Shown: piece by piece, positions 32,970 to 41,328 of the stretch
Layout of the letters: every line of letters begins with the position of its first letter
How positions within the stretch are numbered: the first letter of the stretch is position 1
Assembly (NCBI RefSeq): GCF_030409555.1
Contig: NZ_JAUFPU010000001.1
Location: 62,001 to 126,000, forward strand
Length of the DNA: 64,000 bases
Direction of reading: 5' to 3'
Source of the DNA: Chitinimonas viridis
GTDB taxonomy: Bacteria > Pseudomonadota > Gammaproteobacteria > Burkholderiales > Chitinimonadaceae
Made by a program: the position numbers and the translations under genes
Notes under the pieces: model-generated
Told to the model about the DNA's origin: nothing
Databases searched by the model: none
Seen by the model: only the letters and a program-made list of their open reading frames with translations

Positions 32970-34106
32970 ATGGAAAAGGAACAAGCCACCAAGTTCATGC
33001 ACGATCTGCTGCGATTGATGCGGCAGAAAAATGCATCGGACTTGTTCATCACCGCCGATTTCCCCCCGGCAATGAAGATAGACGGCAAGCTGACGCCGGT
33101 CTCCAGCCAGGCGCTCACCAGCCAGCACACCAAGGAGTTGTGCCGCGCCGTGATGAACGACAGGCAGGCCGAAGAGTTCGAAGCCACCAAGGAATGTAAC
33201 TTTGCCATCAGCCCTGGCGGCATAGGCCGCTTCCGCTGCAACGCCTTCCAGCAACAGGGCCGCATCGGCTTGGTGCTGCGGACCATTACCACCGAGATTC
33301 CCAAGTTTGACGAGCTGGGCCTGCCGCCCGTGCTCAAGGACGTGGCGCTGGCCAAGCGCGGCCTGGTGATCTTCGTGGGTGGTACCGGTTCGGGTAAGTC
33401 CACCTCGCTGGCCGCCATGATCGGCTTCCGCAACGAGAACAGCTACGGCCACATCATCACCATCGAAGACCCGGTGGAATATGTGCACGAACACCGCAAC
33501 TGCATCGTGACCCAGCGCGAGATCGGCGTTGATACCGACAACTGGCAGAACGCCCTGAAGAACACCCTGCGGCAGGCGCCCGATGTCATCCTGATCGGTG
33601 AAATCCGCGACCGCGAAACCATGGACTATGCCGTGGCCTTCGCCGAAACCGGTCACCTGTGCATGGCCACCCTGCACGCCAACTCGGCCAACCAGGCGCT
33701 GGACCGTATCATCAACTTCTTCCCGGAAGAGCGCCGCGCCCAGCTGCTGATGGACTTGAGCCTCAACCTCAAGGCCTTTATCTCGCAACGGCTGATACCG
33801 CTACGCGTGGGCAAGGGTCGTGCAGCGGCGGTCGAAGTCATGCTCAATTCGCCGCTGATCTCCGACCTGATCTTCAAGGGCGATGTGCACGAGATCAAGG
33901 AAATCATGGCCAAGAGCCGCGAGCTGGGCATGCAGACCTTTGACCAGGCCCTGTTCGACCTGTACGAGGACGGCAAGATCAGCTACGAAGACGCCCTGCG
34001 CAACGCCGACTCGGTCAACGACCTGCGCCTGCGTATCAAGCTACAGTCCAAGGAATCCAAGAACCGCGATGCACTGGCGGGCCTGGACCACCTCGACATC
34101 GTTTGA
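32970..34106 (+). CDS. pilU: PilT-dependent retraction ATPase PilU
   Basis: 378 aa paralogue of PilT that works with it in pilus retraction. Walker A GGTGSGKST is at 137-145, ITIEDPVEYVHEHRN follows, and Walker B is DVILIGEIRDRET. The C-terminus (LQSKESKNRDALAGLDHLDI) is the extended PilU type. ATG at 32970 has GGAG upstream; a GTG at 32928 would add a non-conserved leader. Followed by an intrinsic terminator hairpin. Confidence 0.96.
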   Translation: MEKEQATKFMHDLLRLMRQKNASDLFITADFPPAMKIDGKLTPVSSQALTSQHTKELCRAVMNDRQAEEFEATKECNFAISPGGIGRFRCNAFQQQGRIGLVLRTITTEIPKFDELGLPPVLKDVALAKRGLVIFVGGTGSGKSTSLAAMIGFRNENSYGHIITIEDPVEYVHEHRNCIVTQREIGVDTDNWQNALKNTLRQAPDVILIGEIRDRETMDYAVAFAETGHLCMATLHANSANQALDRIINFFPEERRAQLLMDLSLNLKAFISQRLIPLRVGKGRAAAVEVMLNSPLISDLIFKGDVHEIKEIMAKSRELGMQTFDQALFDLYEDGKISYEDALRNADSVNDLRLRIKLQSKESKNRDALAGLDHLDIV

Positions 34107-34128
34107 TCGCGCAGCCCACGCCCTATCC

Positions 34129-34155
34129 ACAACGGCCGCCCTGTGCGGCCGTTGT
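34129..34155 (+). terminator. intrinsic hairpin after pilU
   Basis: ACAACGGCCG and CGGCCGTTGT form a perfect 10-bp stem with a 7-nt loop, 22 bases after the pilU stop. The tail (CCATTCC) is poor in T. Confidence 0.7.
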
Positions 34156-34175
34156 CCATTCCCAGCCCCTGCCAG

Positions 34176-34201
34176 GCTACTGACAGTACGCTGTCAGTAG
34201 C
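34176..34201 (+). other. second perfect hairpin, before the VOC gene
   Basis: GCTACTGACAG and CTGTCAGTAGC flank a TACG tetraloop. It sits 58 bases upstream of the VOC-protein start, between the pilU terminator and its ribosome-binding site, so it may be a backup terminator or a leader structure. Confidence 0.5.
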
Positions 34202-34258
34202 CCCCCTGCACACTGGTCTCCATCGGGCACCCGCCCGTACTTAATGAGGAGACCCAAC

Positions 34259-34627
34259 ATGAATGCACTGAACTGGTTTGAGATTCCCGCCAACGACCTC
34301 CAACGCGCCATCGGCTTCTATCAGAGCGTGCTGGGCCTGAGCTTCACCCCAGATACCTGTTTCGACGATGTCGAGATAGCGGTCTTCCCCCATAGCGAAA
34401 CCGGTGTAGGCGGCGCCCTGGTCAAAGCGGCCCATCTGCAGCCCAATGCCCAAGGCACCATTGCCTATCTGGGCACCAGCGAGCTGGATGCCGTGCTGGC
34501 CAGGGTGCCGACTGCGGGCGGCGCAGTACTCAAGCCCAAGACTTTTCTGCATGAGGACATCGGCCATATCGCTGTCATCCGCGATAGCGAAGGAAATACG
34601 GTAGGCCTGCACATGCCCATGCAGTAA
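34259..34627 (+). CDS. VOC family (glyoxalase/bleomycin-resistance-like) protein
   Basis: 122 aa single-repeat VOC protein: NWFEIPANDLQRAIGFYQSVLG start, EIAVFPHSE, and C-terminal IAVIRDSEGNTVGLHMPM with the usual metal Glu/His context. GAGGAGA lies before the ATG at 34259. The substrate is unknown. It is followed by the WYL regulator gene, a pairing seen often with YafY-type regulators, suggesting that the regulator controls it. Confidence 0.88.
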   Translation: MNALNWFEIPANDLQRAIGFYQSVLGLSFTPDTCFDDVEIAVFPHSETGVGGALVKAAHLQPNAQGTIAYLGTSELDAVLARVPTAGGAVLKPKTFLHEDIGHIAVIRDSEGNTVGLHMPMQ

Positions 34628-34644
34628 GCGCCTACTCAAGGAAT

Positions 34645-34676
34645 GTTCGCTGCCTTGCCAGGGCAAGGCAGCGAAC
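34645..34676 (+). terminator. perfect hairpin after the VOC gene
   Basis: GTTCGCTGCCTTGC pairs with GCAAGGCAGCGAAC in a perfect 14-bp stem, 18 bases after the stop. It is preceded by AAGCGCCTACTCA, a phrase also found after aspS (1796) and, as AAGCGCCTGTTCA, after the gene ending at 54855. Confidence 0.65.
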
Positions 34677-34766
34677 CCAAGAGAGGCCGGCCATCGCCAC
34701 CAGCAGGGATGGACACTACCCTGGCCTTGCGCTATACGAGACAAAGAGCCTGGGCAGACCGCCCCA

Positions 34767-34892
34767 AGAGCGTCTAACAAAACCCTTCTGTCGTTGTTGT
34801 GTGAGCTTGCCGTACCCACGTACTGTCTGCTGCGCGCGCCTGCGCTCACACGCCTAGCCAGAACCGTCAGGCAGGGTTTTGTTAGCCGCTCT
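34767..34892 (+). repeat. Correia-like inverted-repeat element, copy 3
   Basis: 126-bp intergenic element with terminal inverted repeats beginning AGAGCGTCTAACAAAACCC and ending GGGTTTTGTTAGCCGCTCT. The internal GAGCTTGCCGTACCCACG and TACTGTCTGCTGCG resemble the CCGTACTATTTGTACTGTCTGC core of Neisseria Correia elements (from memory). No coding capacity. It ends 37 bases before the yafY-type start codon. Confidence 0.75.
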
Positions 34893-34929
34893 AACCATCC
34901 TAGATACCAGGCCGCCCTGGAGGAAAACC

Positions 34930-35610
34930 ATGCGCCGTGCCGACCGCCTGTTCCAGATCGTGCAGTTGCTCCGTGGCCGCAGATTGACCACGGCACGCTG
35001 GCTGGCCGAGCAACTGGAAATCTCCGAGCGCACCGTCTACCGCGATATCCGCGATCTGATGCTCAGCGGCGTGCCCATCGAGGGCGAAGCCGGGGTGGGA
35101 TACACCCTGCGGCACAAGCTCGACCTGCCACCGCTGATGTTTGACCGGGAGGAGCTGACAGCCTTGCGCCTGGGCGCCGAGATGGCCGGCGCCTGGAGCG
35201 ACCCGCAACTGGCCCGTGCCGCCCAGACGGCACTGGCCAAGATCAACAGCGCCCTGCCCAGCGACCTACGACGCCCGACGGCTGCCATGTATGCGCCCTG
35301 TTACAACAACCATGATGCCGCCTTTGGCCCCTTGCGCAACGCCATCGACAATCAGCTCGAAGTCGAGCTGCAGTATCGCAAGCCTGACGGCCCGATAGAA
35401 TCCCGCAAGGTCTTGCCTCTGGCGCTGTTTTTCTGGGGGAAACACTGGACCCTGGCCGCCTGGTGCGAACTCCGCCAGGATCATCGGCATTTCAGGCTGG
35501 AACGTATCCTTTCGCTCAAGGTGCTGGAACAGCGCTTTGTCTCTACCCCAGAGCGTAGCCTCAGAGCCTGGATGAAGGCTGCAGGCGCACCTGCCGATGC
35601 ACTGGACTGA
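34930..35610 (+). CDS. YafY-type transcriptional regulator (HTH-WYL)
   Basis: 226 aa regulator with an N-terminal HTH_11 domain (RADRLFQIVQLLRGRR, SERTVYRDIRDLMLSG) and a WYL domain in the C-terminal half (FWGKHWTLAAWCELRQDHRHFRLERI). GGAGGAAAACC precedes the ATG at 34930, a near-ideal ribosome-binding site; a longer frame to 34879 is rejected. WYL domains sense ligands such as nucleotides. Probably controls the upstream VOC gene; the Correia-like element lies directly in its promoter region. Confidence 0.9.
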   Translation: MRRADRLFQIVQLLRGRRLTTARWLAEQLEISERTVYRDIRDLMLSGVPIEGEAGVGYTLRHKLDLPPLMFDREELTALRLGAEMAGAWSDPQLARAAQTALAKINSALPSDLRRPTAAMYAPCYNNHDAAFGPLRNAIDNQLEVELQYRKPDGPIESRKVLPLALFFWGKHWTLAAWCELRQDHRHFRLERILSLKVLEQRFVSTPERSLRAWMKAAGAPADALD

Positions 35611-35834
35611 GTCGCAGGCCCGTTGCCGCCATTGATCGACAAGCGATCGAACGCGACAAGCCAGCTCCGGAGGGCTGTTCACTGCTTTGTGGTGCTTGGC
35701 GGGCTCAAGCCACAATGAACCTGGCGACTGCGATGGCCATAGCCCCATCCAAGACTCGAACGGGCGCTGACGGACTCCCATACTTGGCTTCACCGCTGGC
35801 ACCGCCAATAATGGTTGCAGCCCAGGAGCCTGCC

Positions 35835-36542
35835 ATGCGTCTCATCCTTACCATTCTCTTGCTTGTCGCCTTGCCCACGGTTGCAAGCCCCACCATACAG
35901 CCCGGTGAATACCTCACCGAGGGTGGCTGGGGCACACTCAAGATCAAGCCAGGCAAGAACAAGCAGCTGACCTTTGTGCTGGACGCCATCGGTGCCAATG
36001 CCCATAGCTGCAACCTGGAGGGCGAAATCATCAATGGCCGCGCGACACTGGAGGCGGAAGAGGAAGGCAAGGCCTGCGTGGTCGGTTTCAAGCCCAAGGG
36101 CGACGACCTGGAAGTCGCCGATCGCAGCGAAGGCTACTGCCGCTACTATTGCGGCATGCGCGCCAGTTTTGAGGGGCTCTATATCATGCCAGCTGCCGGC
36201 TGCACGCTGGCGGGTGTGCGCAAGGCGCGCAAGGCATTCAAGCAGGCTTACGACAAAAAAGCCTACGCCGATGCCGAGGCCCATCTCTCGCCACTGCTCA
36301 ACAACTGCAACAAGACCTTGAACTGGCTGGAAGAAGGCTGGATACGCAACGATCTGGCACTGGCCCAATACAAGTCCAGAAACCTGCTCGCCTGCCGCGA
36401 GACCCTGCAAGCGCTGGCCGACGACGCCGCCAAGACCGACGCAGAGCTACGCGAGGACTACCCGCCCACCGACGCCGAGAGCTACCTGCCCATCATGCGT
36501 GCCACCCGTACCAATCTGAAGCTGTGCAAGGGCAATCAATGA
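35835..36542 (+). CDS. exported protein of unknown function, Cys-rich
   Basis: 235 aa with a clean signal peptide (MRLILTILLLVALPTVASP) and AGGAG upstream of the ATG at 35835. The first half is beta-rich (GEYLTEGGWGTLKIKPG) with several Cys (SCNLEG, ACVVGF, GYCRYYCGM), the second half is helical and TPR-like (KAFKQAYDKKAYADAEAHLSPLL). A longer frame to 35715 has no support. No family recognised. Probably a periplasmic, disulfide-containing protein. Confidence 0.72.
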   Translation: MRLILTILLLVALPTVASPTIQPGEYLTEGGWGTLKIKPGKNKQLTFVLDAIGANAHSCNLEGEIINGRATLEAEEEGKACVVGFKPKGDDLEVADRSEGYCRYYCGMRASFEGLYIMPAAGCTLAGVRKARKAFKQAYDKKAYADAEAHLSPLLNNCNKTLNWLEEGWIRNDLALAQYKSRNLLACRETLQALADDAAKTDAELREDYPPTDAESYLPIMRATRTNLKLCKGNQ

Positions 36543-36558
36543 GGGCCCGTTTTCCCCC

Positions 36559-36972
36559 ATGAGCAATTTCAATTATTCGCTGGACGATGTATGCACCAAG
36601 ATGCTCGGCAATGCCGACATGACCATCGATCTCAGCTGTTTCCCGCGCGTTCAGCTTTATTTTACTGTTTCTGGCAAAGTCGACGCGCGGTATTGGCGAG
36701 TCAGGTTTACGCTGAGAACTGTGCTCTATTTTCAGGCGTATTCAGAAGAAGCCAACCAACCTGGCGACCTGTTTTTAGTGCTTGGGGTCAACGTCGAGCA
36801 AAAACCGGTACAGCCAGATGAAATGGAGTTGAGAGCCCAGTTGGCCAGCGATGACGAACTAGTGTGGCGCCTCACGCTGCACGGTGATATCACTCTGCAG
36901 ATCGTCAGCAGAGAACTGGAATGGCAAGTGTCTGAGCTGAGCCCCCAGGAATATGAGGCGCGCTATAACTAG
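36559..36972 (+). CDS. hypothetical protein
   Basis: 137 aa soluble protein without signal peptide or membrane segment; acidic with alternating hydrophobic strands (MTIDLSCFPRVQLYFTVSG, YWRVRFTLRTVLYFQAY, ITLQIVSRELEWQV) suggesting a beta fold. No family recognised. It lies 16 bases after the exported protein and may be in the same transcript. Codon use in 36640-36960 is a little less GC-biased than in the neighbours. Confidence 0.6.
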   Translation: MSNFNYSLDDVCTKMLGNADMTIDLSCFPRVQLYFTVSGKVDARYWRVRFTLRTVLYFQAYSEEANQPGDLFLVLGVNVEQKPVQPDEMELRAQLASDDELVWRLTLHGDITLQIVSRELEWQVSELSPQEYEARYN

Positions 36973-37060
36973 CCATGCGGCGACACCCCTTACCTCGCTG
37001 CAGCGATAATCGTCAGTTAGGCGTATGCTCTCAGCATTTTGGTGAACCAGGGGTCCAGCC

Positions 37061-37426
37061 ATGGCCACAGCCGACTTCCCTACTGTCTACACTGCCCTGC
37101 GTGGGCTGTTGGCGCCTTATGCGGATCAGCTGGTGGTTAAACACGACGACGAGGGGCACTACTACCTGGATACCCGCCATACCCGGCCCAATGGTGAGCC
37201 CTTGTTCTTCGCCGCGACCCAGGTCAAGCGCACTTACGTCTCGTTCTACCTGATGCCGGTCTATGTATTCCCTGAGCTGCTCGACACGCTATCCGCCGAC
37301 TTGCGCAAACGTATGCAAGGCAAATCCTGCTTTAATTTCAAGCAGCTGGAATCAAACTTGCTTGAGGAATTGGCAGGTCTGGTAGGCCGTGGCTACACAC
37401 GCTACCAGGAAGCTGGTTATATATAG
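37061..37426 (+). CDS. small conserved protein, DUF1801-like
   Basis: 121 aa. The pattern VKHDDEGHYYLDTRHTRPNGEPLFFAATQVKRTYVSF and MPVYVFPEL...LRKRMQGKSCFNFK resembles a widespread family of small proteins related to DUF1801/YdhG. The fold and conserved Lys/Phe end (KSCFNFKQLE) are family traits; the biochemical role is unknown. No ribosome-binding site is obvious. Confidence 0.65.
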   Translation: MATADFPTVYTALRGLLAPYADQLVVKHDDEGHYYLDTRHTRPNGEPLFFAATQVKRTYVSFYLMPVYVFPELLDTLSADLRKRMQGKSCFNFKQLESNLLEELAGLVGRGYTRYQEAGYI

Positions 37427-37437
37427 AGGTGGGAAAG

Positions 37438-37926
37438 ATGGGCGCAAGTTACTTCCTGTGGGGCGACCCGCTGCCCCTGGGCAAGCTGCTACGCTGGCTG
37501 TGCGGCCTGCTGGCCTGCTGGCTGCTAGCCTACGCCGGCTTGTTCCTGTTCTTTGCCCTGAGCGAGCAGAAGGCTGCTGCCTACAGCAGCCTGTATCGAG
37601 CCCGTACCGAGCTGGAAGTACTGTCTGATGCCGTGCTGCAGTTCCGCCAACAGCAGGGCCGGCTGCCGGTACAGCTGGCCGAATTGAACGCGCAGTTCCA
37701 GAACAGACTGCCCATCGACCCCTGGGGACGAAACTATGTCTACGAGCCCCAGCCCAGCGGCCATTTCAAGCTCTATACCCTGGGTGCCGACGCAAGCAAG
37801 GGTGGTACCGGCAGCTGTACCGATTTCTACCTGCATACCGACATCAATAGGGTGATCCGCCAGGTAGACCAGGACGATTGCCTGTCCCTGCTGGGATCCC
37901 TGACGCTGGACGGTAGCGCAGCCTGA
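37438..37926 (+). CDS. membrane protein with GspG-like C-terminal domain
   Basis: 162 aa. One membrane helix (WLCGLLACWLLAYAGLFLFFAL) is followed by a helix and a domain similar to type II secretion pseudopilin GspG: DAVLQFRQQQGRLP, LPIDPWGRNYVYEPQ, FKLYTLGADASKGG. The prepilin peptidase motif (G-FTLxE) at the start is absent, so it cannot mature like a true pseudopilin. ATG at 37438 is preceded by GAGGTGGG; a GTG at 37429 is an alternative. No other gsp genes lie nearby. Confidence 0.72.
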   Translation: MGASYFLWGDPLPLGKLLRWLCGLLACWLLAYAGLFLFFALSEQKAAAYSSLYRARTELEVLSDAVLQFRQQQGRLPVQLAELNAQFQNRLPIDPWGRNYVYEPQPSGHFKLYTLGADASKGGTGSCTDFYLHTDINRVIRQVDQDDCLSLLGSLTLDGSAA

Positions 37927-37969
37927 ATCGGTGGGCGCTAACGCAACCTGAATCGGAGGGCGCTAACGC
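37922..37969. repeat. 25-bp tandem duplication at gene ends
   Basis: CCTGAATCGG(T/A)GGGCGCTAACGC is present twice in a row (37922-37944 and 37947-37969). The first copy includes the stop codon of the GspG-like gene, and the second includes the stop codon of the minus-strand tetR gene. Confidence 0.75.
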
Positions 37970-38562
37970 GCTAGGCCGGTAAAGGTGGTGCGTAGCAGCA
38001 AGGCGATGATCTCCTCGTCGCTGTGCGCCCCCGATACCTTGAGGAAGTGCAGCACCGGATCGCAGGCGCGGGCAAACAGGTTGTAGAGTATCAATTGCGG
38101 CGGCAGATCGGCCGCCAGCAAACCTTGCTCCTGCGCCTGCACTATCCACTCGCCCATGCGATCGCTGAGCCGGAAAACACGCTCCAGATAAACCTGATGG
38201 CGCGACAACGCCCCCACCAGAGCTGAATTGGCATGGGGCAAGGCCGGCATCTGCCCGGCCAACTGTGTCTGCATGGCCCAACGGGCCAGCGCCTGCAATT
38301 TCTCCACAGGCCCAGCCTGCTCCGGCAGGCTGTCGGCCAGCGCCAGCGCCTGATCCAGCATGCGCACCATGGCCGCCGCAGCCAGCTCCTCCTTGGAGGC
38401 AAAGTGGCGATACAGGCTGGCCTTGGCAATACCCGCCTCGGCAGCCACCTCGTCCACCGTCATCAGCTCGAAGCCCTTGCTAGCCAGCAGATGGTTGACG
38501 GCCTCGAGTATTACGTCCTCGCGGGCCAGTTGCATTTTCTGTTTAAAGCTCACCGCTTCCAT
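37963..38562 (-). CDS. TetR/AcrR family transcriptional regulator
   Basis: 199 aa repressor: N-terminal HTH (FELMTVDEVAAEAGIAKASLYRHFASKEEL) and a ligand-binding helical domain with C-terminal block ...PVLHFLKVSGAHSDEEIIALLL similar to TetR_C_37-like proteins. Divergent from the isochorismatase-fold gene across a 245-bp region that contains palindromes. The start at 38562 has AAGGG upstream; 38583 is an alternative. Effector unknown. Confidence 0.9.
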   Translation of the reverse strand: MEAVSFKQKMQLAREDVILEAVNHLLASKGFELMTVDEVAAEAGIAKASLYRHFASKEELAAAAMVRMLDQALALADSLPEQAGPVEKLQALARWAMQTQLAGQMPALPHANSALVGALSRHQVYLERVFRLSDRMGEWIVQAQEQGLLAADLPPQLILYNLFARACDPVLHFLKVSGAHSDEEIIALLLRTTFTGLAR

Positions 38563-38643
38563 CACGCCCGCCCTTGTTCCCATGACCAGCCCGACCGGGC
38601 ATGGCTACACCTCATTCTATCTGCATACCGGCAAATTTGTAAC

Positions 38644-38690
38644 TTGACAGTCCATTATGGACTGATTAGTCTCACATCAATACTAATCAG
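38644..38690 (+). promoter_or_regulatory. candidate promoter with TetR operator palindromes
   Basis: TTGACA at 38644-38649 is a consensus -35; 17 bases later TAGTCT could be a weak -10. A 17-bp palindrome CAGTCCAT-T-ATGGACTG (38648-38664) occupies the spacer, overlapped by a larger inverted repeat CTGATTAGT/ACTAATCAG (38662-38690, 11-nt spacer). Position and symmetry fit an operator for the divergent TetR regulator. Confidence 0.6.
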
Positions 38691-38807
38691 TATCAAATCG
38701 TACCAAACGGTTCATCCTCAACAGGCATGCGAGCCAACTCGTTATCAAGGCGAGCCGCTTGGCACCCTGCTGAGGCATGCTCACCCGCCAGGCAAAGGAG
38801 CACGAAA

Positions 38808-39320
38808 ATGACTTGGGCACTCTTGGTAGTCGATGGACAGCACGCCGCAATCAGCCAGCCGGTACTGGGCCGCATACAGCAGCTGGAAAGGGCGTTTCGC
38901 CAAACCGGCGAGCGGGTTTACCAGGTGGAAAGCATGGCCGTAGACCAGTTGGCCCCACTCAGCCCGGTGGGCGGCACCCTGTACCGTTGCGGTACCGATG
39001 CGTTCTCTGGCAGTGGGCTGCAGCGCCATCTGCAGGATGCCGGTATCAGTTGCCTGGTGATCTGTGGCAGCGGCAGCGACAGCGCCATTGATGCCAGCGT
39101 GCGCAGTGCGCTATATCGGGGTTTTGACGTGATTGTGGCCAGCGATGCCCACCAGGCCTACCCGCGCGGTAGCCTGTCGGCCCAGGTCATTGCTGAGCAT
39201 CACAACCAGCTCTTGGCCGAACTGGTCATCCCTGGCCGTGTGCTGGAAGTACTGCCCAGCGACGAGATCATCGATATCGTCCGCGACGAACCCGTCCTGG
39301 CCCAGGCCGTAGGCTGGTAA
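38808..39320 (+). CDS. isochorismatase-fold protein lacking the catalytic cysteine
   Basis: 170 aa protein with the cysteine-hydrolase fold: VVDGQHA at the N-terminus keeps the catalytic Asp; the central TDAFSGSGL block carries Arg where the family has Lys; and the nucleophile region reads ICGSGSDSAIDASVRSAL, with Ala where active enzymes have Cys (ICGxxTxxCVxxTxRxA). The Asp-Lys-Cys triad therefore appears to be Asp-Arg-Ala, suggesting a non-catalytic binder. AAGGAG lies before the ATG at 38808. It is divergent from the TetR gene and likely under its control. Confidence 0.78.
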   Translation: MTWALLVVDGQHAAISQPVLGRIQQLERAFRQTGERVYQVESMAVDQLAPLSPVGGTLYRCGTDAFSGSGLQRHLQDAGISCLVICGSGSDSAIDASVRSALYRGFDVIVASDAHQAYPRGSLSAQVIAEHHNQLLAELVIPGRVLEVLPSDEIIDIVRDEPVLAQAVGW

Positions 39321-39360
39321 GCCATCATCGCAACGATGGCAATGGTGGCCCCCTAGCGGG

Positions 39361-39903
39361 TCAATGCCCGGCAAAATCACATACCGTAAACAACGGTATG
39401 CCTTGCTCCTGCACCAGGCGCGAGCCGCCCAGCTCGGGCAGATCCACGATCGCGGCAGCCTCTATCACCTCGCCGCCCAGGCGGCGTATCAATCGTGCTG
39501 CAGCAATCATGGTGCCGCCGGTGGCGACCAGATCGTCGATCAGCAGCACGCGCTGGCCCGGTGTGATCGCATCGGAATGCAGCTCTACCGTGGCCGAGCC
39601 GTACTCCAGCTCATATTCCTCGGCCACCGTGGTGAAGGGCAGCTTGCCTTTCTTGCGCACCGGCACAAAGCCCCGGTTCAACTCATAGGCAATCACCGCC
39701 CCCAGGATAAAGCCGCGGGCGTCCACGCCGGCCACCACGTCGATATCGTGGTCCATATAGCGATGCACAAAGCAGTCCACCAGGACACGGAAGGTCTTGG
39801 GGTCTTGCAGCAAGGGGGTGATATCACGGAACTGCACACCTGCCTGGGGCCAATCCGGCACAGTGCGGATACGGTCACGGATATAGCTAGGGTCGATCAA
39901 CAT
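39361..39903 (-). CDS. apt: adenine phosphoribosyltransferase
   Basis: 180 aa enzyme that salvages adenine with PRPP to AMP. The start [20 protein letters not shown] is typical, [12 protein letters not shown] and [10 protein letters not shown] follow, and the PRPP-binding loop [13 protein letters not shown] is at 119-131. GGAG precedes the ATG at 39903. Downstream of and 11 bases from an NCS2 permease gene, forming an adenine uptake and salvage operon. Confidence 0.95.
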   Translation of the reverse strand: MLIDPSYIRDRIRTVPDWPQAGVQFRDITPLLQDPKTFRVLVDCFVHRYMDHDIDVVAGVDARGFILGAVIAYELNRGFVPVRKKGKLPFTTVAEEYELEYGSATVELHSDAITPGQRVLLIDDLVATGGTMIAAARLIRRLGGEVIEAAAIVDLPELGGSRLVQEQGIPLFTVCDFAGH

Positions 39904-39914
39904 GAAAACTCCAA

Positions 39915-41204
39915 TCAGAACAGGGCGAACTTCACCACCCACAGGATGGCAATGATCACCACGGCCGGCGACAGATCACGTACCCGGCCAGACAGCAGCT
40001 TGAGGCCGGTGTAGCTGATAAAGCCAAAGGCGATGCCGTCGGCAATCGAAAAAGTAAAGGGCATGGCCAACGCCGTAATCACTGCTGGCGCGCACTCGGT
40101 CAGATCGTCCCAGTTGATTTCGGCCAGACCACGAGCCATCAGCACCGCCACATAGCACAGGGCCGGCGCGGTCGCGTAGGCCGGCACCACGCTTGCCAGC
40201 GGCGAGAGGAACAGCGCCGCCAGGAACAGCAGCGCCACCACCACCGCAGTCAGGCCGGTACGGCCGCCCACGGCGGTACCGGCAGCCGATTCGATATAGG
40301 CGGTACAACTGGAAGTACCCAGGGCAGCGCCCGCCACGATGGCCGTGGAGTCGGCCATCAGCGCCCGTTTCAGGCGGGGCAGCTTGCCCTGGCTATCGAG
40401 CAGGCCGGCCCGGTGCGACACCCCCACCAGGGTGCCGGTGGTATCAAACAGGTCGACAAAGAAAAACACAAACACCACACCCAGCAAACCAGCCGTCAAG
40501 GCGCCTTCCAGGTCCATCTGCATAAAGGTGGGGGCAATGCTGGGCGGTGCCGAGAACACGCCATCGAACTGCTGGTAACCCAGGCCTATGGCCAACAGCG
40601 TCACCACCATGATGCCGATGATCACCCCACCGGTGACCTTGCGGTACTCCAGCGCCAGTATCAGCAAGAAGCCCAGTATGGCCAGCAAGGCCTTGGGATC
40701 ATGCATATTGCCCAGGGTGACCAGCGTGGCCGGATGCCCCACCACGATGCCGGCATTCTTCAGCGCAATAATGGCCAGGAACAAACCCACCCCGGCCGAG
40801 ATGGAGAGCTTGAGCGAATGCGGTATGGCGTTGACGACGGCCTCGCGGACCTTGAACAGGCTGACGAACATGAAGATGACGCCCGACAGGAACACCGCCC
40901 CCAGCGCCACCTGCCAGCTGACCCCCATGCCCTTCACCACGCTGAAGGTGAAATAGGCATTCAGGCCCATGCCAGGCGCCAGGGCAATCGGGTAGTTGGC
41001 GACCAGACCCATCACGGCCGACCCCAGCGCCGCCGCAATACAGGTGGCCACGAACACGGCCTTGAAATCCATGCCGGTCTCGGACAGGATGGCCGGGTTG
41101 ACGAAGATGATGTAAGCCATCGTCAGGAAAGTGGTAAAGCCGGCAATAACCTCGGTTTTCACGTTGGTGCCGTGCTCACGCAGCTTGAACAGCGTTTCGA
41201 GCAT
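39915..41204 (-). CDS. NCS2 purine permease (AzgA/PbuG type)
   Basis: 429 aa inner-membrane transporter for adenine/guanine/hypoxanthine, about 12-14 helices. Signature segments: [49 protein letters not shown], and [22 protein letters not shown], which belongs to the AzgA (rather than the UraA) branch. First gene of an operon with apt, supporting an adenine-type substrate. Confidence 0.92.
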   Translation of the reverse strand: MLETLFKLREHGTNVKTEVIAGFTTFLTMAYIIFVNPAILSETGMDFKAVFVATCIAAALGSAVMGLVANYPIALAPGMGLNAYFTFSVVKGMGVSWQVALGAVFLSGVIFMFVSLFKVREAVVNAIPHSLKLSISAGVGLFLAIIALKNAGIVVGHPATLVTLGNMHDPKALLAILGFLLILALEYRKVTGGVIIGIMVVTLLAIGLGYQQFDGVFSAPPSIAPTFMQMDLEGALTAGLLGVVFVFFFVDLFDTTGTLVGVSHRAGLLDSQGKLPRLKRALMADSTAIVAGAALGTSSCTAYIESAAGTAVGGRTGLTAVVVALLFLAALFLSPLASVVPAYATAPALCYVAVLMARGLAEINWDDLTECAPAVITALAMPFTFSIADGIAFGFISYTGLKLLSGRVRDLSPAVVIIAILWVVKFALF

Positions 41205-41285
41205 TGAAATCCCCTGGGGAAGTATGGGAGTTGGAGTAAAACCAGGCGACCCACCAGCCAGGCAGGCACACCATCAATCTGCATC

Positions 41286-41319
41286 ATGCCGCACGGCTTC
41301 CAACCCTCCGTGCCGGCAT
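41286..41319 (-). terminator. hairpin after the phosphatase gene
   Basis: ATGCCGCACGG pairs with CCGTGCCGGCAT (one bulge, 11-nt loop) just beyond the minus-strand stop at 41329. The T-content afterwards is modest. Confidence 0.5.
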
Positions 41320-41328
41320 AGGTATTCG

